From Actinokineospora terrae (GTDB lineage: Bacteria > Actinomycetota > Actinomycetes > Mycobacteriales > Pseudonocardiaceae), in NCBI RefSeq assembly GCF_900111175.1, contig NZ_FOGI01000009.1, positions 62,001 through 126,000 on the forward strand: a stretch of DNA of 64,000 nucleotides, written 5' to 3'. The position numbers and the translations under genes are program-made. Position 1 is the stretch's first letter; every line of letters begins with the position of its first letter. The notes under the pieces were generated by a model. It saw only the letters and a list, made by a program, of their open reading frames with translations, made no database searches and was not told where the DNA came from. Of the stretch, positions 8,447 through 17,819 are shown one piece after another.

Positions 8447-9616
8447 TCAGCTGGGCTTGTTGATCTGCTTGTTCGACGAGCTGACGTTGTTCGACCAGGC
8501 GGCGATGGTGGCGCCCTTGTCGACGAAGGTCTCGCCCCAGCCGCCTGCTGTGGTGCCGAACTTGTTGTCCGTGATGACCGCGGCGCGGGCGGAGGCGCCT
8601 ACTCGCATGATGTAGCCGCCGCCTGCGAGGTAGTTGCCGACGATCTGGAGGCCGGTGGTCTGGCCCGCGTCGCCCTCCATGATGAACACGGCGGCGTTCT
8701 GGTGGGTTCCGTCGTAGGCCTTGCCGTCCGCGCTGATGTCGATTCGGTTGAACCGGATCACCGTGTTCGGGCCGCCGTAGGACTGGATGCCGTCGTTGTG
8801 GGTGTTGTTCGGGTAGGTCCCGGCGCGGAGCAGGTCGTGGATGTAGTTCTGCTCGATGGTGCTGTTGCCGGGGCCGTTCTGGATGCCGTCGGGCGTGCCC
8901 GAGATGTCACAGCGCTGGACGGTGACCGTGGCGTCACCGTGGATGGCGCCGTTGCCCCACTGCGGGCCCGGCCACTGGTCGTCCTTGTACGTGATCGTCG
9001 TGTCGCTCACGTTGATGTGGCCGCTGTTGCCCAGCAGGGGCGCCCAGCTGTTGTGGTTGCCCTCGATGACCGAGTTCTTGATGGTCAGCGTGCCCTTGCC
9101 GTTGTACTCGATGCCGCCCTTGACGTAGACGTTCTCCAGGGTGACGTTGCCGCTGAAGCGCAGCGCGCCGGAGTTCCACGTGGTGCCGGGCGGGGCGGAG
9201 CCGGGGCCGTCGACGACCTTGAGCTTCGCCCGGTCACCCCGGAAGCCGACCTGGCCGGGCTGGGGCGCCGAGCCGTTGGGCGGTGGCGTGCCCGGCTGCG
9301 GGGCCGTCGGCTTGGGGGTGGATGGCTTGAGGGTCGACGAGGCGGTCGGTGAGCCGCTCGACACCGTCGTGGTGGACGGTGGAGCACTCGTGGTCGTCGG
9401 CGTCTCGGTCGACGTCGGCGCGGAGGTCGGCGCCGGGATGGTCGAACTCGTCGGGATGGTCGGTACGGGCGGAGCGGGCTTCCCGGCCACGGGCTTGCAC
9501 CCGGATGCCAGGACCAGCGCCCCCAGGGCCAGTCCGGTCGTCAGGGCGATGTCACGCGCCCGTCTCAGACCGTGCCGCTTGCCTAACTCCGCAGACGTGT
9601 GATGTCGAGCGGACAT
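8447..9616 (-). CDS. surface lipoprotein with right-handed parallel beta-helix
   Basis: A 389-residue protein with a long basic n-region, a hydrophobic core and lipobox LASGC, with Cys40 as the acylation site. A Pro/Thr/Ser-rich linker (about 41-125, with TSTETPTTTSAPPSTTTVSS) spans the cell wall. The rest is a parallel beta helix of pectate-lyase type (repeats such as GTLTIKNSVIEGNHNSW, VTVQRCDISGTPDGIQNGPG, NTVIRFNRIDIS). Proteins of this shape bind or cleave polysaccharides. Catalytic residues cannot be assigned. Its place within the polysaccharide locus suggests it handles the glycan outside the cell. Confidence 0.8.
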   Translation of the reverse strand: MSARHHTSAELGKRHGLRRARDIALTTGLALGALVLASGCKPVAGKPAPPVPTIPTSSTIPAPTSAPTSTETPTTTSAPPSTTTVSSGSPTASSTLKPSTPKPTAPQPGTPPPNGSAPQPGQVGFRGDRAKLKVVDGPGSAPPGTTWNSGALRFSGNVTLENVYVKGGIEYNGKGTLTIKNSVIEGNHNSWAPLLGNSGHINVSDTTITYKDDQWPGPQWGNGAIHGDATVTVQRCDISGTPDGIQNGPGNSTIEQNYIHDLLRAGTYPNNTHNDGIQSYGGPNTVIRFNRIDISADGKAYDGTHQNAAVFIMEGDAGQTTGLQIVGNYLAGGGYIMRVGASARAAVITDNKFGTTAGGWGETFVDKGATIAAWSNNVSSSNKQINKPS

Positions 9617-9879
9617 GAGATCCTTCCGGTTGGCAACAAGTCGCCCCCGTTACAGGACAAGGGTTTCAGCTCGGGACAACGTGCCCCGGAGCCGCTGGAA
9701 CTCTAGGCACATCCACCGCCAGATCACAATGGAGTCACGAAGCCGGGCGGCTCTTGATTACCAAGCGTGGGATCCGTCACTCATCCGAGCGAGGCGACGC
9801 TGCGTAACGATTCCGCCCGGCACGCGATGCCTGCACCGAGCACATCTGCTCACCCCCCACCAGGCAGCCGGGAGCTGGG

Positions 9880-11511
9880 ATGCGCACGAGCGCCCGACCG
9901 ACACCCGCCCCGGACCGGCCCGCGGCCGGGCCAGGGGCCAGCACGCGATCGCCCGTGTGGCTCACCGCCACGGCGGTGGCCTGCGTACTCGCCGTCATCC
10001 GGATCGCGGTGGTCGCGGTCACCCCGTACTCGACCGCGGTGGGCCTGTTCGACGACGACGCCTTCTACTACTTCGGCGTAGCCGGACATATCGCCGCGGG
10101 CGACGGTTCGACCTTCAACGGGCTCGACCCGACCAACGGATATCACCCTCTGTGGCTGTTGATCCTCGTACCGGTGTTTTCGATCACGAACGGTAAGGCC
10201 GCGTTGGTTGCTGTGACGCTGGTCTCATCGGTGCTGGCGATTGCCTCCGGACGGCAGATCGACCGAATCGGGGTGATCACCGGCCGTCCGGTCGTGGTCA
10301 CGCTCTGCGCGGCCCCGCTCCTGGTGGTCGGCGCCGCGGGTCCCTCGTTCTGGTACTCGGGCATGGAGACGGGCCTGCTGCTGTTGGCCCTGCTCTGGCT
10401 CGCCGCGACCTACCTGCGCACCGACGGCTTCACCGCGGCCGACTTCGGCCCGGCCGCCGCCCGCAAGGTGGGCGTCCTGGTGGCCATCGCGGTCCTGGCC
10501 CGGCTCGACACCGTCTTCCCGATGGCCGTGCTGGCTGTCGTGGCCGTCGTCTCCTGGAACCGCGCGGGCAAGCCCTGGCTGCGGCTGGGCCTGTCGATGG
10601 CCGCCGTGCCCGCCGCCGCCCTGGTGGCCTACCTGGTGGTCAACCAGGCGCTGTTCCACACGCCGCTGCCGGTGTCCGGGCAGGCCAAGGCGATCGGCAG
10701 CAGCGGGTTCAACACCGACACGATCGGGCAGTTCCTCACCTCGCCGGTCCTCTTCGGCCAGTCGACCTACCTCGACGCGATCGGGCTGGCCGTCGTCATC
10801 GGCGCGCTGGTGGCCAGGGCGACCGGCGGGATCGGGCTCGCGGCCCGGTTCGGCGCCGTCGTCCTCGCAGGCGGTGTACTCACGGTCGGTTACTACGCGT
10901 TTACCTCCTCTTGGCAGCTGTGGCCCTGGTACTTCTCCTCCGCGCCACTCGCCGTCGCGCTCGCCGGACCGGCCGTTGTGGACAAATGGGCGAAGTGGGT
11001 GCCCGCGCGCAAGGTCGCCGCGCTCGCCCTGGTGCTCGTGGTCGTCGCCGCGGTCGGTGCCAACGCGGTCCGCTCCGGCAAGGGCGGTGTGGCCCGCTCG
11101 GCGTTCATCGAGGCCGGACCCGCCGTCGCCGCGCAGATCGACGCGCTCGCGCCTGCCGGGGAGCCCATCGCGATGGGCGACCGCGCGGGCAGCGTGGGCT
11201 ACCACCTGCACCGACCGGTGGTCCACTTGGAAGGGCTGGTCAACTCGGCGGAGTACCTCGACGCCCTCAAGAACGGCACCGTGCACCACTTCCTCGCCAC
11301 GCGGGGGGTCGCCCTCTACGCGCGTGGGGACAACGATCCGGGCACACCGGACGAGAACAACCCGGGTTGCGTTCGGTTCACCGAGCCGCAACAGGGTGGC
11401 GGGACGAAGGTAGACATAGTCGTCTGCGATAAAGACCTGTTGCTTACAACCCCGGTGGCAGACGGTACGTCCTACCGGGTGTGGAGGTACGAGGTGAACC
11501 TGAACCGGTAG
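9880..11511 (+). CDS. GT-C-type membrane glycosyltransferase-like protein
   Basis: A 543-residue protein with about ten membrane segments and the GT-C acidic motif in the first outer loop: FDDDAFYYF, with Asp58-60, after helix 1. This is equivalent to the DE/DD of ArnT and protein mannosyltransferases. A soluble C-terminal domain (from about 400) follows. It probably uses a polyprenyl-phosphate sugar to decorate a glycan outside the membrane. It precedes the Wzz, Wzy and Wzx-like genes on the same strand, with a 137-bp gap. Donor and acceptor are unknown. Confidence 0.75.
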   Translation: MRTSARPTPAPDRPAAGPGASTRSPVWLTATAVACVLAVIRIAVVAVTPYSTAVGLFDDDAFYYFGVAGHIAAGDGSTFNGLDPTNGYHPLWLLILVPVFSITNGKAALVAVTLVSSVLAIASGRQIDRIGVITGRPVVVTLCAAPLLVVGAAGPSFWYSGMETGLLLLALLWLAATYLRTDGFTAADFGPAAARKVGVLVAIAVLARLDTVFPMAVLAVVAVVSWNRAGKPWLRLGLSMAAVPAAALVAYLVVNQALFHTPLPVSGQAKAIGSSGFNTDTIGQFLTSPVLFGQSTYLDAIGLAVVIGALVARATGGIGLAARFGAVVLAGGVLTVGYYAFTSSWQLWPWYFSSAPLAVALAGPAVVDKWAKWVPARKVAALALVLVVVAAVGANAVRSGKGGVARSAFIEAGPAVAAQIDALAPAGEPIAMGDRAGSVGYHLHRPVVHLEGLVNSAEYLDALKNGTVHHFLATRGVALYARGDNDPGTPDENNPGCVRFTEPQQGGGTKVDIVVCDKDLLLTTPVADGTSYRVWRYEVNLNR

Positions 11512-11648
11512 ATCGGTCGCTTAGACCGTTCAGCGGAGCAGGTGCGCGCGTAGCATCACCTGGAGTAACGACTTTCTTCGCATAGCGATGAACCTACAAG
11601 TAGGCGACCGGACCGGTAGCTCGTGTCACGTCGTGTGTTGGGGCGCAG

Positions 11649-12671
11649 ATGATGGATTTCTTCAAGACACTGCTGCTGATGTTGAAGCGGTGGTACATCG
11701 CGCTCCCGGTGTTCGCCGTGACCGTCGGCGCCGCCGGGGGCGCCTACGTGGCGATCCCGCTGCATTACGAGTCGGTCGGCACGATGGTCCTCACCTCGCC
11801 CGCAGGCGGGGCGACGAGCGTCACCGACAAGGTGCCCGGGCAGACGAACCCGCTGTTGGCATTCGAGACCAGCCTGACCATCTCGGCCGCCATCGTGATC
11901 CAGAGCATCAACACCCCCGAGGTGGTCAAGTCGCTCGGCGGTGACTCCCCGGACCACAAGTTCGTGCTGACCGGTGGCGGCGACGGCGGCCCGTTCATCA
12001 CGGTCAAGACCGAGAGCGCGTCCGAGCCGGGTGCCCGCGAACTCGCGGTGAAGGTCCTCGACCGGGTGAAGGCGGAGCTGGCCAAGCGGCAGCAGGCGCT
12101 CAACGCGCCGCCGAGCACGTTCATCGGCGTCGACGACGTCGTCCCGCCGACCAAGCCGGAGCCCCTGCGCGGCGGCAAGCTGCGCGGTGCCGCGGTGGCC
12201 CTGGTGCTCGGCCTGGCCGCGAGCCTCACCGTCGTCTACTTCCTGGAGACCCGCCGGGAGCGCAAGCGCCTGAAGGACAACCCGGACGAGGACGAGCTCG
12301 ACGGCTACGACGACGAGCTGGACCCCGAGGACGACCGCGCCGAGCCCGCCCGACCGGCCCGCCGCGAGCCCGAGCCGCCGCGCCCGAACCTGCCGCCCGT
12401 GACGCGCACCCCGCAGACGTTGGGGTCGTCCGCGTCCGAGCGGACCCAGATGCTGCGCCCGGCCCAAGTGGAGCCCGGCACCAAGAGCACGCCCAACGGC
12501 CGCCCGGCCAACGGTGCCCCCGCGACCGGTTCCAAGAGTGGACAGTTGCCCGCGCCCGGTAGCGCTTCCAACCGCCGCCCGGGACAGGGCAACCGCTCGC
12601 CCGAGGAGTACCGCGAACCCCCGACCGTCCGCGTCAAGCCCGCGCAGGCACCGCAAGAACCGCGTGGCTGA
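11649..12671 (+). CDS. Wzz-like polysaccharide chain-length/co-polymerase protein
   Basis: A 340-residue protein with the Wzz plan: N-terminal membrane helix (about 17-37), an extracytoplasmic domain with a coiled part (REL to KRQQAL, about 130-150), a Pro-rich PPTKPEPLRGG just before the second helix (178-198), then a cytoplasmic tail. No Walker motifs are seen, so no fused tyrosine kinase. The tail (200-340) is long, charged and disordered (DEDELDGYDDELDPEDD, then Pro/Arg-rich), unlike classical Wzz. It controls chain length or export of the polymer. The start is ATGATG; either Met is possible. It is followed after 2 bp by the Wzy-like gene. Confidence 0.8.
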   Translation: MMDFFKTLLLMLKRWYIALPVFAVTVGAAGGAYVAIPLHYESVGTMVLTSPAGGATSVTDKVPGQTNPLLAFETSLTISAAIVIQSINTPEVVKSLGGDSPDHKFVLTGGGDGGPFITVKTESASEPGARELAVKVLDRVKAELAKRQQALNAPPSTFIGVDDVVPPTKPEPLRGGKLRGAAVALVLGLAASLTVVYFLETRRERKRLKDNPDEDELDGYDDELDPEDDRAEPARPARREPEPPRPNLPPVTRTPQTLGSSASERTQMLRPAQVEPGTKSTPNGRPANGAPATGSKSGQLPAPGSASNRRPGQGNRSPEEYREPPTVRVKPAQAPQEPRG

Positions 12672-12673
12672 CC

Positions 12674-14116
12674 GTGTCGGCCGACCAGCTGCCTGACCAG
12701 ACCGGGGGCAAGGCTCGGTTCGACGGCGCCACCATCGCCTGCGTCTACGCGCTGGCGATGACCGTCATCCCCGCCGCCCTGGTGATCAAGGGCCTGCCGA
12801 TGTCGCTGACCCCCGGGGTGGCGATCGGCCTGCTGATGGGCGTGCTGTGGTTCCTCGCCCAGATGGTCAGCACGCTCGGCGTGGCCAAGGGCCGCAACGC
12901 GGCGCGCACGGCGCTGTTCCTGTTCGTCTGCTCGCAGCTGGCGACCTACGGCTACGCGACCTACGGCTACCTGCCCGGTGACGAGCTGGCGGCGGCGGAC
13001 CGGACGCTGATCACGGTGATGGCGGTGGTCGCGGTCGGCATCGCGGTCACCGACGGCGTGCGCGGGCTGGCCAGGATCGACCGGGTGCTCAAGGCGATGA
13101 TCGTCGGCGCCACCTTCATGGCGTTCGTCGGCATCCTGCAGTTCATGGCCGCGCTCGACCTCACCCAGTACCTGGTGCTGCCCGGTCTGCGGGCCAACGG
13201 CTCGATGTCCTACGTGCTGGAGCGGTCGAACTTCCGCCGCCCCGCTGGCACTTCCGGCCACCCGATCGAGTTCGGCGTGGTCTGCGCGATGACCGTGCCG
13301 CTGGCCCTGCACTACGCGCTGCGCGGGGTGGACCACGGCGGTCAGACGAAGCGGTGGTGGCTGTGCCTGGCGATCCTGGCGGTCGCCTCGATGCAGTCGC
13401 TGTCGCGGTCGGCGATCCTCGGCCTGGCCATCGCGGCGATCTTCATCATCCCGGCGATGGCGCCCAAGCGCCGGGTCAAGGCCCTGTGGGGGATGCTCGG
13501 CTTCCTCGTCGCGATGCGGTTGATGGTGCCCGGCCTGGTCGGCACCCTGCTGAGCCTGTTCACCAGCATCAGCGTCGACCCGAGCGCCGAGAGCCGCCGC
13601 CGCGCGGTCGAGCGGGCGGGCAAGGAGATCCCCGAGCACCTGTTCCTCGGCCGCGGTCTCGGCACGTACCTGCCGGAGAAGTACGGCTGGCTGGACAACC
13701 AGTACCTGGGCACCCTGGTGCAGAACGGCGCCATCGGGCTGGCCCTGCTGATCTTCCTGTACCTGGCGGGCATGTACTGCGCGTTCCGGGCGCGGCTGGC
13801 GAGCAAGGACCCGCGGATCAAGGACCTGGGCGTCACGCTCGCGGCGTGCATCGCGGTGCCGGGCATCTCCTCGGCGACCTTCGACCTGATCGGGTTCGCC
13901 GTCGCCACCGGCTACACCTTCCTGCTGATCGGCATCGCGGGAGCGCTGTGGCGGACGGTGCAGGAGCAGCCGGGTGGGATTCCGCCACTGTTGACGCCTC
14001 CGGCGCAACGCCCGAGGCGGTTGCGACGACGACAAGACCGGGGCGGGCCGACCACCCGGTCGAGACCTGATCGTCCCCGCACACGAACTGACAAGAGACC
14101 TGAGGTGTCCGCGTGA
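12674..14116 (+). CDS. Wzy/WaaL-like O-antigen polymerase/ligase
   Basis: A 480-residue polytopic membrane protein with about eleven helices and a large outer loop near residues 300-350. The loop ends in HLFLGRGLGTYLPEKYG and DNQYLGTLVQNGAIGLALL, the Wzy_C signature seen in O-antigen polymerases and ligases. It joins repeat units outside the membrane. The GTG start lies 2 bp after the Wzz-like gene, and the stop overlaps the flippase start (GTGA), so three genes are coupled. Polymerase is preferred over ligase because of this Wzz/Wzx company. Confidence 0.85.
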   Translation: MSADQLPDQTGGKARFDGATIACVYALAMTVIPAALVIKGLPMSLTPGVAIGLLMGVLWFLAQMVSTLGVAKGRNAARTALFLFVCSQLATYGYATYGYLPGDELAAADRTLITVMAVVAVGIAVTDGVRGLARIDRVLKAMIVGATFMAFVGILQFMAALDLTQYLVLPGLRANGSMSYVLERSNFRRPAGTSGHPIEFGVVCAMTVPLALHYALRGVDHGGQTKRWWLCLAILAVASMQSLSRSAILGLAIAAIFIIPAMAPKRRVKALWGMLGFLVAMRLMVPGLVGTLLSLFTSISVDPSAESRRRAVERAGKEIPEHLFLGRGLGTYLPEKYGWLDNQYLGTLVQNGAIGLALLIFLYLAGMYCAFRARLASKDPRIKDLGVTLAACIAVPGISSATFDLIGFAVATGYTFLLIGIAGALWRTVQEQPGGIPPLLTPPAQRPRRLRRRQDRGGPTTRSRPDRPRTRTDKRPEVSA

Positions 14117-15666
14117 CCGGTGACGCCCCCAAGGCGCCGCACCAGCCGTCCGGCAACGAGTCGGACCCGCCCGCGGCCAGAGCGGTGGCGACCGAGCTGG
14201 GACCGGCGGCGCCCCCGCTGTCGAGCGAGCCCGCTCTCGCCGAACCGACGGTCGGCAGCAAGGTCGGCCGCGGCATCATGTGGAGCCTGCTCAACACCGT
14301 GGTGCTGCGGCTGGGCATCTTCATGGCGGGCATCGTCATGGCCCGGCTGCTCACCACCGCCGACTACGGCGTGTTCGCGATCGCGGTGACCGCGCTGACC
14401 GTGCTGCAGGCGTTCAACGAGCTGGGCGTCAGCCTGGCCGTGGTGCGCTGGGAGCGCGACGTGCGCGAGTTCGCGCCGACCGCGATGACCATCGCCGTGC
14501 TCAACTCGCTGCTGATCTACGGGCTGCTGTTCGTGCTGGCGCCCTGGTACTGCGACCTGATGGGCAACCCCGAAGCGGTGCCCGTGGTCAACATCCTGTG
14601 CCTTGCGGTGGTGATCGACGGCATCGCGATCGTGCCTGCGACCATCCTCAACCGCGAGTTCTTGCAGCGCACCAGGTTCTTCTGCGACGCGGCCTCGTTC
14701 GTCGTGGTCACCACGCTGACCATCACCCTCGGCGCGTCCGGCGCGGGCCCGATGAGCTTCTCGATCGGGCAGGTGGCCGGGGCGCTGGTGTCGATGAGCT
14801 GCTACCTGTGGCTGTGCCCGGTGCGGGTCCGGCCGGGCTGGGACCCGGTGGTGGCCAAGGAGCTGATCAACTTCGGGTTGCCGCTCGCCGCGGCCAGCCT
14901 GCTGACGCTGTCGGTCACCCAGGTCGACAAGCTGGTGGTCGGCGGCATCATGGACGCCGCGGCGCTCGGCCTGTACCTGATGGTGTTCAACCAGTCGAGC
15001 CTGCCGCTGCAGATCTTCTCCGAGGCCGCGCGCCGGGTGTCGCTGGCCGGGTTCTCCCGGATGGCCGACGACAAGCGGCAGCTCGAGCAGGCGCTGGCCC
15101 GCGGCGTCGGGCTGATGATGGCGGCGGCGCTGCCGGTGTGCGCGCTGCTGGCCTGCTACGCGGCGCCGATGCTGGAGATCATCTACGGCGCCAAGTGGGT
15201 GCCCGGCTCGGTGGCGCTGCAGTTCCTGGCGATCCTCGGCCTGGCCAGGATCCTGCTGTTCATCGGCTACGACCTGATGGTCGCGCTGGACGGCAACCGG
15301 GTGCTGATCGGGTTGCAGGGCCTGTGGCTCGGCGCGGTCGTGCCCGCGCTGTTCGTCGGGACCTACCTCGACGGGATCCGCGGCGCGGCGATCGCCCAGG
15401 CGGCGGTCGCGGTGCTGATCGTGCTGCCCGCCTTCGCGTCCATGGTGGCGCGGCGCGGGATCCGGCTCGCGCCCTCGCTGCGGGCCTGTGTGCGGCCGCT
15501 GCTCGGCGGCGTGCTGCTGGTGGGCTCCGCGGTGCTGGTGCGCGGGGTGTTCACCAACGTGTACGCGCAGATGTTGATCGGCGGCCTCCTGGCCGCAGTC
15601 GTCTACCTCCCGGTGGTGTACCCGATGCGCAAGATGCTCCCCGGCCGCTCGGGGGTGGCCGCGTGA
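14113..15666 (+). CDS. Wzx-like flippase (MOP superfamily)
   Basis: A 517-residue polysaccharide transporter with about fourteen helices. The N-terminal 45 residues are polar. Then come SKVGRGIMWSLLNTVVLRLGIF and MARLLTTADYGVFAIAVTAL, the standard start of Wzx/RfbX proteins. The central motif INFGLPLAAASLLTLSVTQVDKLVVGGIMD matches the second repeat. It flips lipid-linked repeat units across the membrane. GTGA overlaps on both sides tie it to the polymerase upstream and the glycosyltransferase downstream. Confidence 0.9.
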   Translation: MTGDAPKAPHQPSGNESDPPAARAVATELGPAAPPLSSEPALAEPTVGSKVGRGIMWSLLNTVVLRLGIFMAGIVMARLLTTADYGVFAIAVTALTVLQAFNELGVSLAVVRWERDVREFAPTAMTIAVLNSLLIYGLLFVLAPWYCDLMGNPEAVPVVNILCLAVVIDGIAIVPATILNREFLQRTRFFCDAASFVVVTTLTITLGASGAGPMSFSIGQVAGALVSMSCYLWLCPVRVRPGWDPVVAKELINFGLPLAAASLLTLSVTQVDKLVVGGIMDAAALGLYLMVFNQSSLPLQIFSEAARRVSLAGFSRMADDKRQLEQALARGVGLMMAAALPVCALLACYAAPMLEIIYGAKWVPGSVALQFLAILGLARILLFIGYDLMVALDGNRVLIGLQGLWLGAVVPALFVGTYLDGIRGAAIAQAAVAVLIVLPAFASMVARRGIRLAPSLRACVRPLLGGVLLVGSAVLVRGVFTNVYAQMLIGGLLAAVVYLPVVYPMRKMLPGRSGVAA

Positions 15667-16484
15667 CCGCCCCCCTCAAGGACCGCAACGGCGTCTCCGC
15701 CACGGTCCGCCGCGCCCTCCGCGACACCTTCGGGCTGTGGCCGATGCACGAGGCCAAGACAAAAGTCCACTTGGGACGCAAGGTGCCCGCGCTGCGCAAG
15801 TTCGAGGACGGCGAGGTGGCGCGGCTGCGGTCGGTCGTCGGCGACCGGCCGCAGGCGCTGGTGGCGACGGTGATGCCGACCTACAAGCGCCCGAAGCTGC
15901 TGCCGCTGGCCGTCGAGTCGGCGCTGGCGCAGACGATCGACGACCAGGTCGTCATCGTGGTCGACGACGGCGCGGGCCTGCCGACGCTGCCGTCCGACCC
16001 GCGGTTGGTGGCGGTGAGCCTGTCGCGGAACTCGGCGGTGCTCGGCCTGGTGCGCAACGTCGGCATCCGGCTGACCCGCTCGAAGTACCTGGCCTTCCTC
16101 GACGACGACAACACCTGGCGCGAGGACCACCTGGAGCAGACCCTCGCCGCGCTCAGCCGCGGCGCGGACCTGGTGTACTCCGCGGTCGAGCGGCGCAGGG
16201 CGGACGGGTCGGTGCTCGACGTGCTGTCCGAGGAGTTCGACCGGCGCACCATGGTCGACGACTCGCCGTACGTCGACTCGAACTCCATCGTGCTGCGGCG
16301 CGGCGACGACGTGCTGTTCAGCCGGATCCCGCGGGTGAAGAAGACGCTGCCCAAGGAGGACTGGGAGTTCGTGCACCGGATGGCGCGCACGCGGGTCGTG
16401 CAGCACGTGCCGGAGCCGACGGTGCGGTACCTGGTCAACGAGGACAGCTACTACACGGCCTGGACGCCGGAAACCCCCGCCTGA
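15663..16484 (+). CDS. GT2-family glycosyltransferase
   Basis: A 273-residue inverting GT-A enzyme. The motif MPTYKRPKLLPLAVESAL (about 71-88), Asp101-Asp102 in VVDDG and FLDDDN (145-150), the metal/nucleotide-binding DXD, are all present. The GTG at 15663 overlaps the stop of the flippase gene (GTGA). It is the last gene of the rightward polymer operon; the hairpin at 16474-16496 includes its stop codon. It adds one sugar to the growing repeat on the cytoplasmic side. Sugar identity is unknown. Confidence 0.88.
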   Translation: MTAPLKDRNGVSATVRRALRDTFGLWPMHEAKTKVHLGRKVPALRKFEDGEVARLRSVVGDRPQALVATVMPTYKRPKLLPLAVESALAQTIDDQVVIVVDDGAGLPTLPSDPRLVAVSLSRNSAVLGLVRNVGIRLTRSKYLAFLDDDNTWREDHLEQTLAALSRGADLVYSAVERRRADGSVLDVLSEEFDRRTMVDDSPYVDSNSIVLRRGDDVLFSRIPRVKKTLPKEDWEFVHRMARTRVVQHVPEPTVRYLVNEDSYYTAWTPETPA

Positions 16485-16496
16485 GCCAGGCGGGGG
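16474..16496. terminator. compact terminator overlapping a stop codon
   Basis: A 10-bp perfect stem CCCCCGCCTG / CAGGCGGGGG with a 3-nt loop. The stop codon of the GT2 gene lies inside it. It sits between convergent genes ending at 16484 and 16504, and so could serve both. Confidence 0.85.
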
Positions 16497-16503
16497 TCCT
16501 CGG

Positions 16504-17310
16504 TCAGCGCAGGGTGAGCCTGGGGTCCATCGCCAGGGCGGCCAACTGCTGCGGGGTGAGCGGGTAGGCGGCGAGCGGCTTGACCGCCGGGGTGAACTCC
16601 TGGGCCTGGGTGACGAGCACCCGCACGCCGTCCGGGTGCAGGTAGGTCGCCCACTGGAACGTCCCCCTGGTCGCGGTGTGGACCGGGATGTAGTTGTCGC
16701 CGACCTTGGTGGTCTCGCACGACGCGTCCATGCCCTCGCGCGGGACGTCGCACCCGACCGCGCCCTGGAACGACGGGATCACCTCGACCACGAGCCTGCC
16801 CCAGCGGTCGTCCTTGCCGATGGCCGTGTACGCGGTGTACTCCCACACCTCGGCGTTGTCGTCGACGACCTGCGCCTGGTGCGCGCGCGCCGGGATGTCG
16901 CTGCCCGCGACCCGCGCCGGGGCCGAGTAGCCGCCGGGCACGACGGCGAGGACCCGGTCGAGCAGGTCCTTGCCGAGATCGGCGTGCGGCCCGCTGGTCT
17001 GGGTGCGGTCGGTCTGCCCCTCCGGCAGCTTCGGCCTGGTGCCGGAGGCGGTCGGGCCGGTCGTCGTCACGGTCGGGGTGCTGCGGTTGCCCACGGTGAT
17101 GGTGTCGCCGCCACCCAGCCCGGACAGGGCGAAGGCGCCCACGGCGACCACCACCACGGCGGCCGCTGAGGCGAAGCCCGCGAACTTCGCCCGGTGCGCC
17201 CGCTTGGCCTGGCGCGCGTCGTGCAGCACCTGCTCGCTGTCCATCGCGGGCGGCGTCGGGGTCCCGCTCATGGCCTCGTGCAGCGCGGTGCGCAGGGAGT
17301 GCTCGTCCAT
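16504..17310 (-). CDS. single-pass membrane protein paired with the sigma factor (putative anti-sigma factor)
   Basis: A 268-residue protein with a cytoplasmic N-terminus of about 42 residues, one membrane helix (about 43-65) and an outer domain with a Thr/Pro-rich linker. It lies 11 bp downstream of the SigE-family sigma gene, on the same strand, the usual place of an anti-sigma partner. The cytoplasmic part (SLRTALHEAM, then DARQAKRAHR) has no clear zinc anti-sigma HxxxCxxC motif. Anti-sigma function is therefore inferred from position and topology. The ATG at 17310 has GAAGGA upstream, and the extra upstream codons lie inside the sigma gene. Confidence 0.65.
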   Translation of the reverse strand: MDEHSLRTALHEAMSGTPTPPAMDSEQVLHDARQAKRAHRAKFAGFASAAAVVVVAVGAFALSGLGGGDTITVGNRSTPTVTTTGPTASGTRPKLPEGQTDRTQTSGPHADLGKDLLDRVLAVVPGGYSAPARVAGSDIPARAHQAQVVDDNAEVWEYTAYTAIGKDDRWGRLVVEVIPSFQGAVGCDVPREGMDASCETTKVGDNYIPVHTATRGTFQWATYLHPDGVRVLVTQAQEFTPAVKPLAAYPLTPQQLAALAMDPRLTLR

Positions 17311-17321
17311 GTGGTCCTTCT

Positions 17322-17819
17322 TCAGAGAGTCACGGTGGGGGCGGGGAGCAGGCCGCGCAGGTTCACGAGCCCCCGAGCGGCCTGGCTCTTCACCGTGCCC
17401 TCGGAACAACCCATGACCCGCGCGGTCTCCTCCAGCGAGAGGTCTTCCCAGTACCGCAGGACCAGTGCGGCACGTTGCCGGGCGGGCACCCTGGCCAGTG
17501 CCCGCAACAGGACCACCCGGTCTTCCACGCTCCCGCCACTGGGCGAGGCGTGGTCCCCGGGGTCCTCCGTCACCGTTTCCCGTTTGAAGAACCCACGACG
17601 GGTCTCATCGAGAAACGACCTGACCAGGATCTGCCTGGTGTAACCATCGAGCTTCCCGCGCTCGGCGATCCTGTCCCAGACCCGATAGAGCTTGACGAAC
17701 GCGGTCTGCACCAAGTCCTCCGCCCGGTGCCAGTCGCCGCACAGCAGGAACGCCGTACCGCGCATACTGGTCGACCGCGCCGCGAAGTACTCGGCGAAGT
17801 CGCGATCCCGATCGCTCAT
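17322..17819 (-). CDS. SigE-family RNA polymerase sigma factor
   Basis: A 165-residue group 4 sigma factor of the actinobacterial SigE family. Region 2 is at about residues 8-75 (DFAEYFAARSTSMRGTAFLLCG, then AEDLVQTAFVKLY). Region 4 is at about 105-155 (LARVPARQRAALVLRYWEDL, then SLEETARVMGCSEGTVKSQA). There is no C-terminal extension. It probably controls a cell-envelope regulon and may govern parts of the surrounding polysaccharide locus. It is followed by the membrane protein at 17310. The dispersed repeat begins 124 bp upstream of its start. Confidence 0.92.
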   Translation of the reverse strand: MSDRDRDFAEYFAARSTSMRGTAFLLCGDWHRAEDLVQTAFVKLYRVWDRIAERGKLDGYTRQILVRSFLDETRRGFFKRETVTEDPGDHASPSGGSVEDRVVLLRALARVPARQRAALVLRYWEDLSLEETARVMGCSEGTVKSQAARGLVNLRGLLPAPTVTL

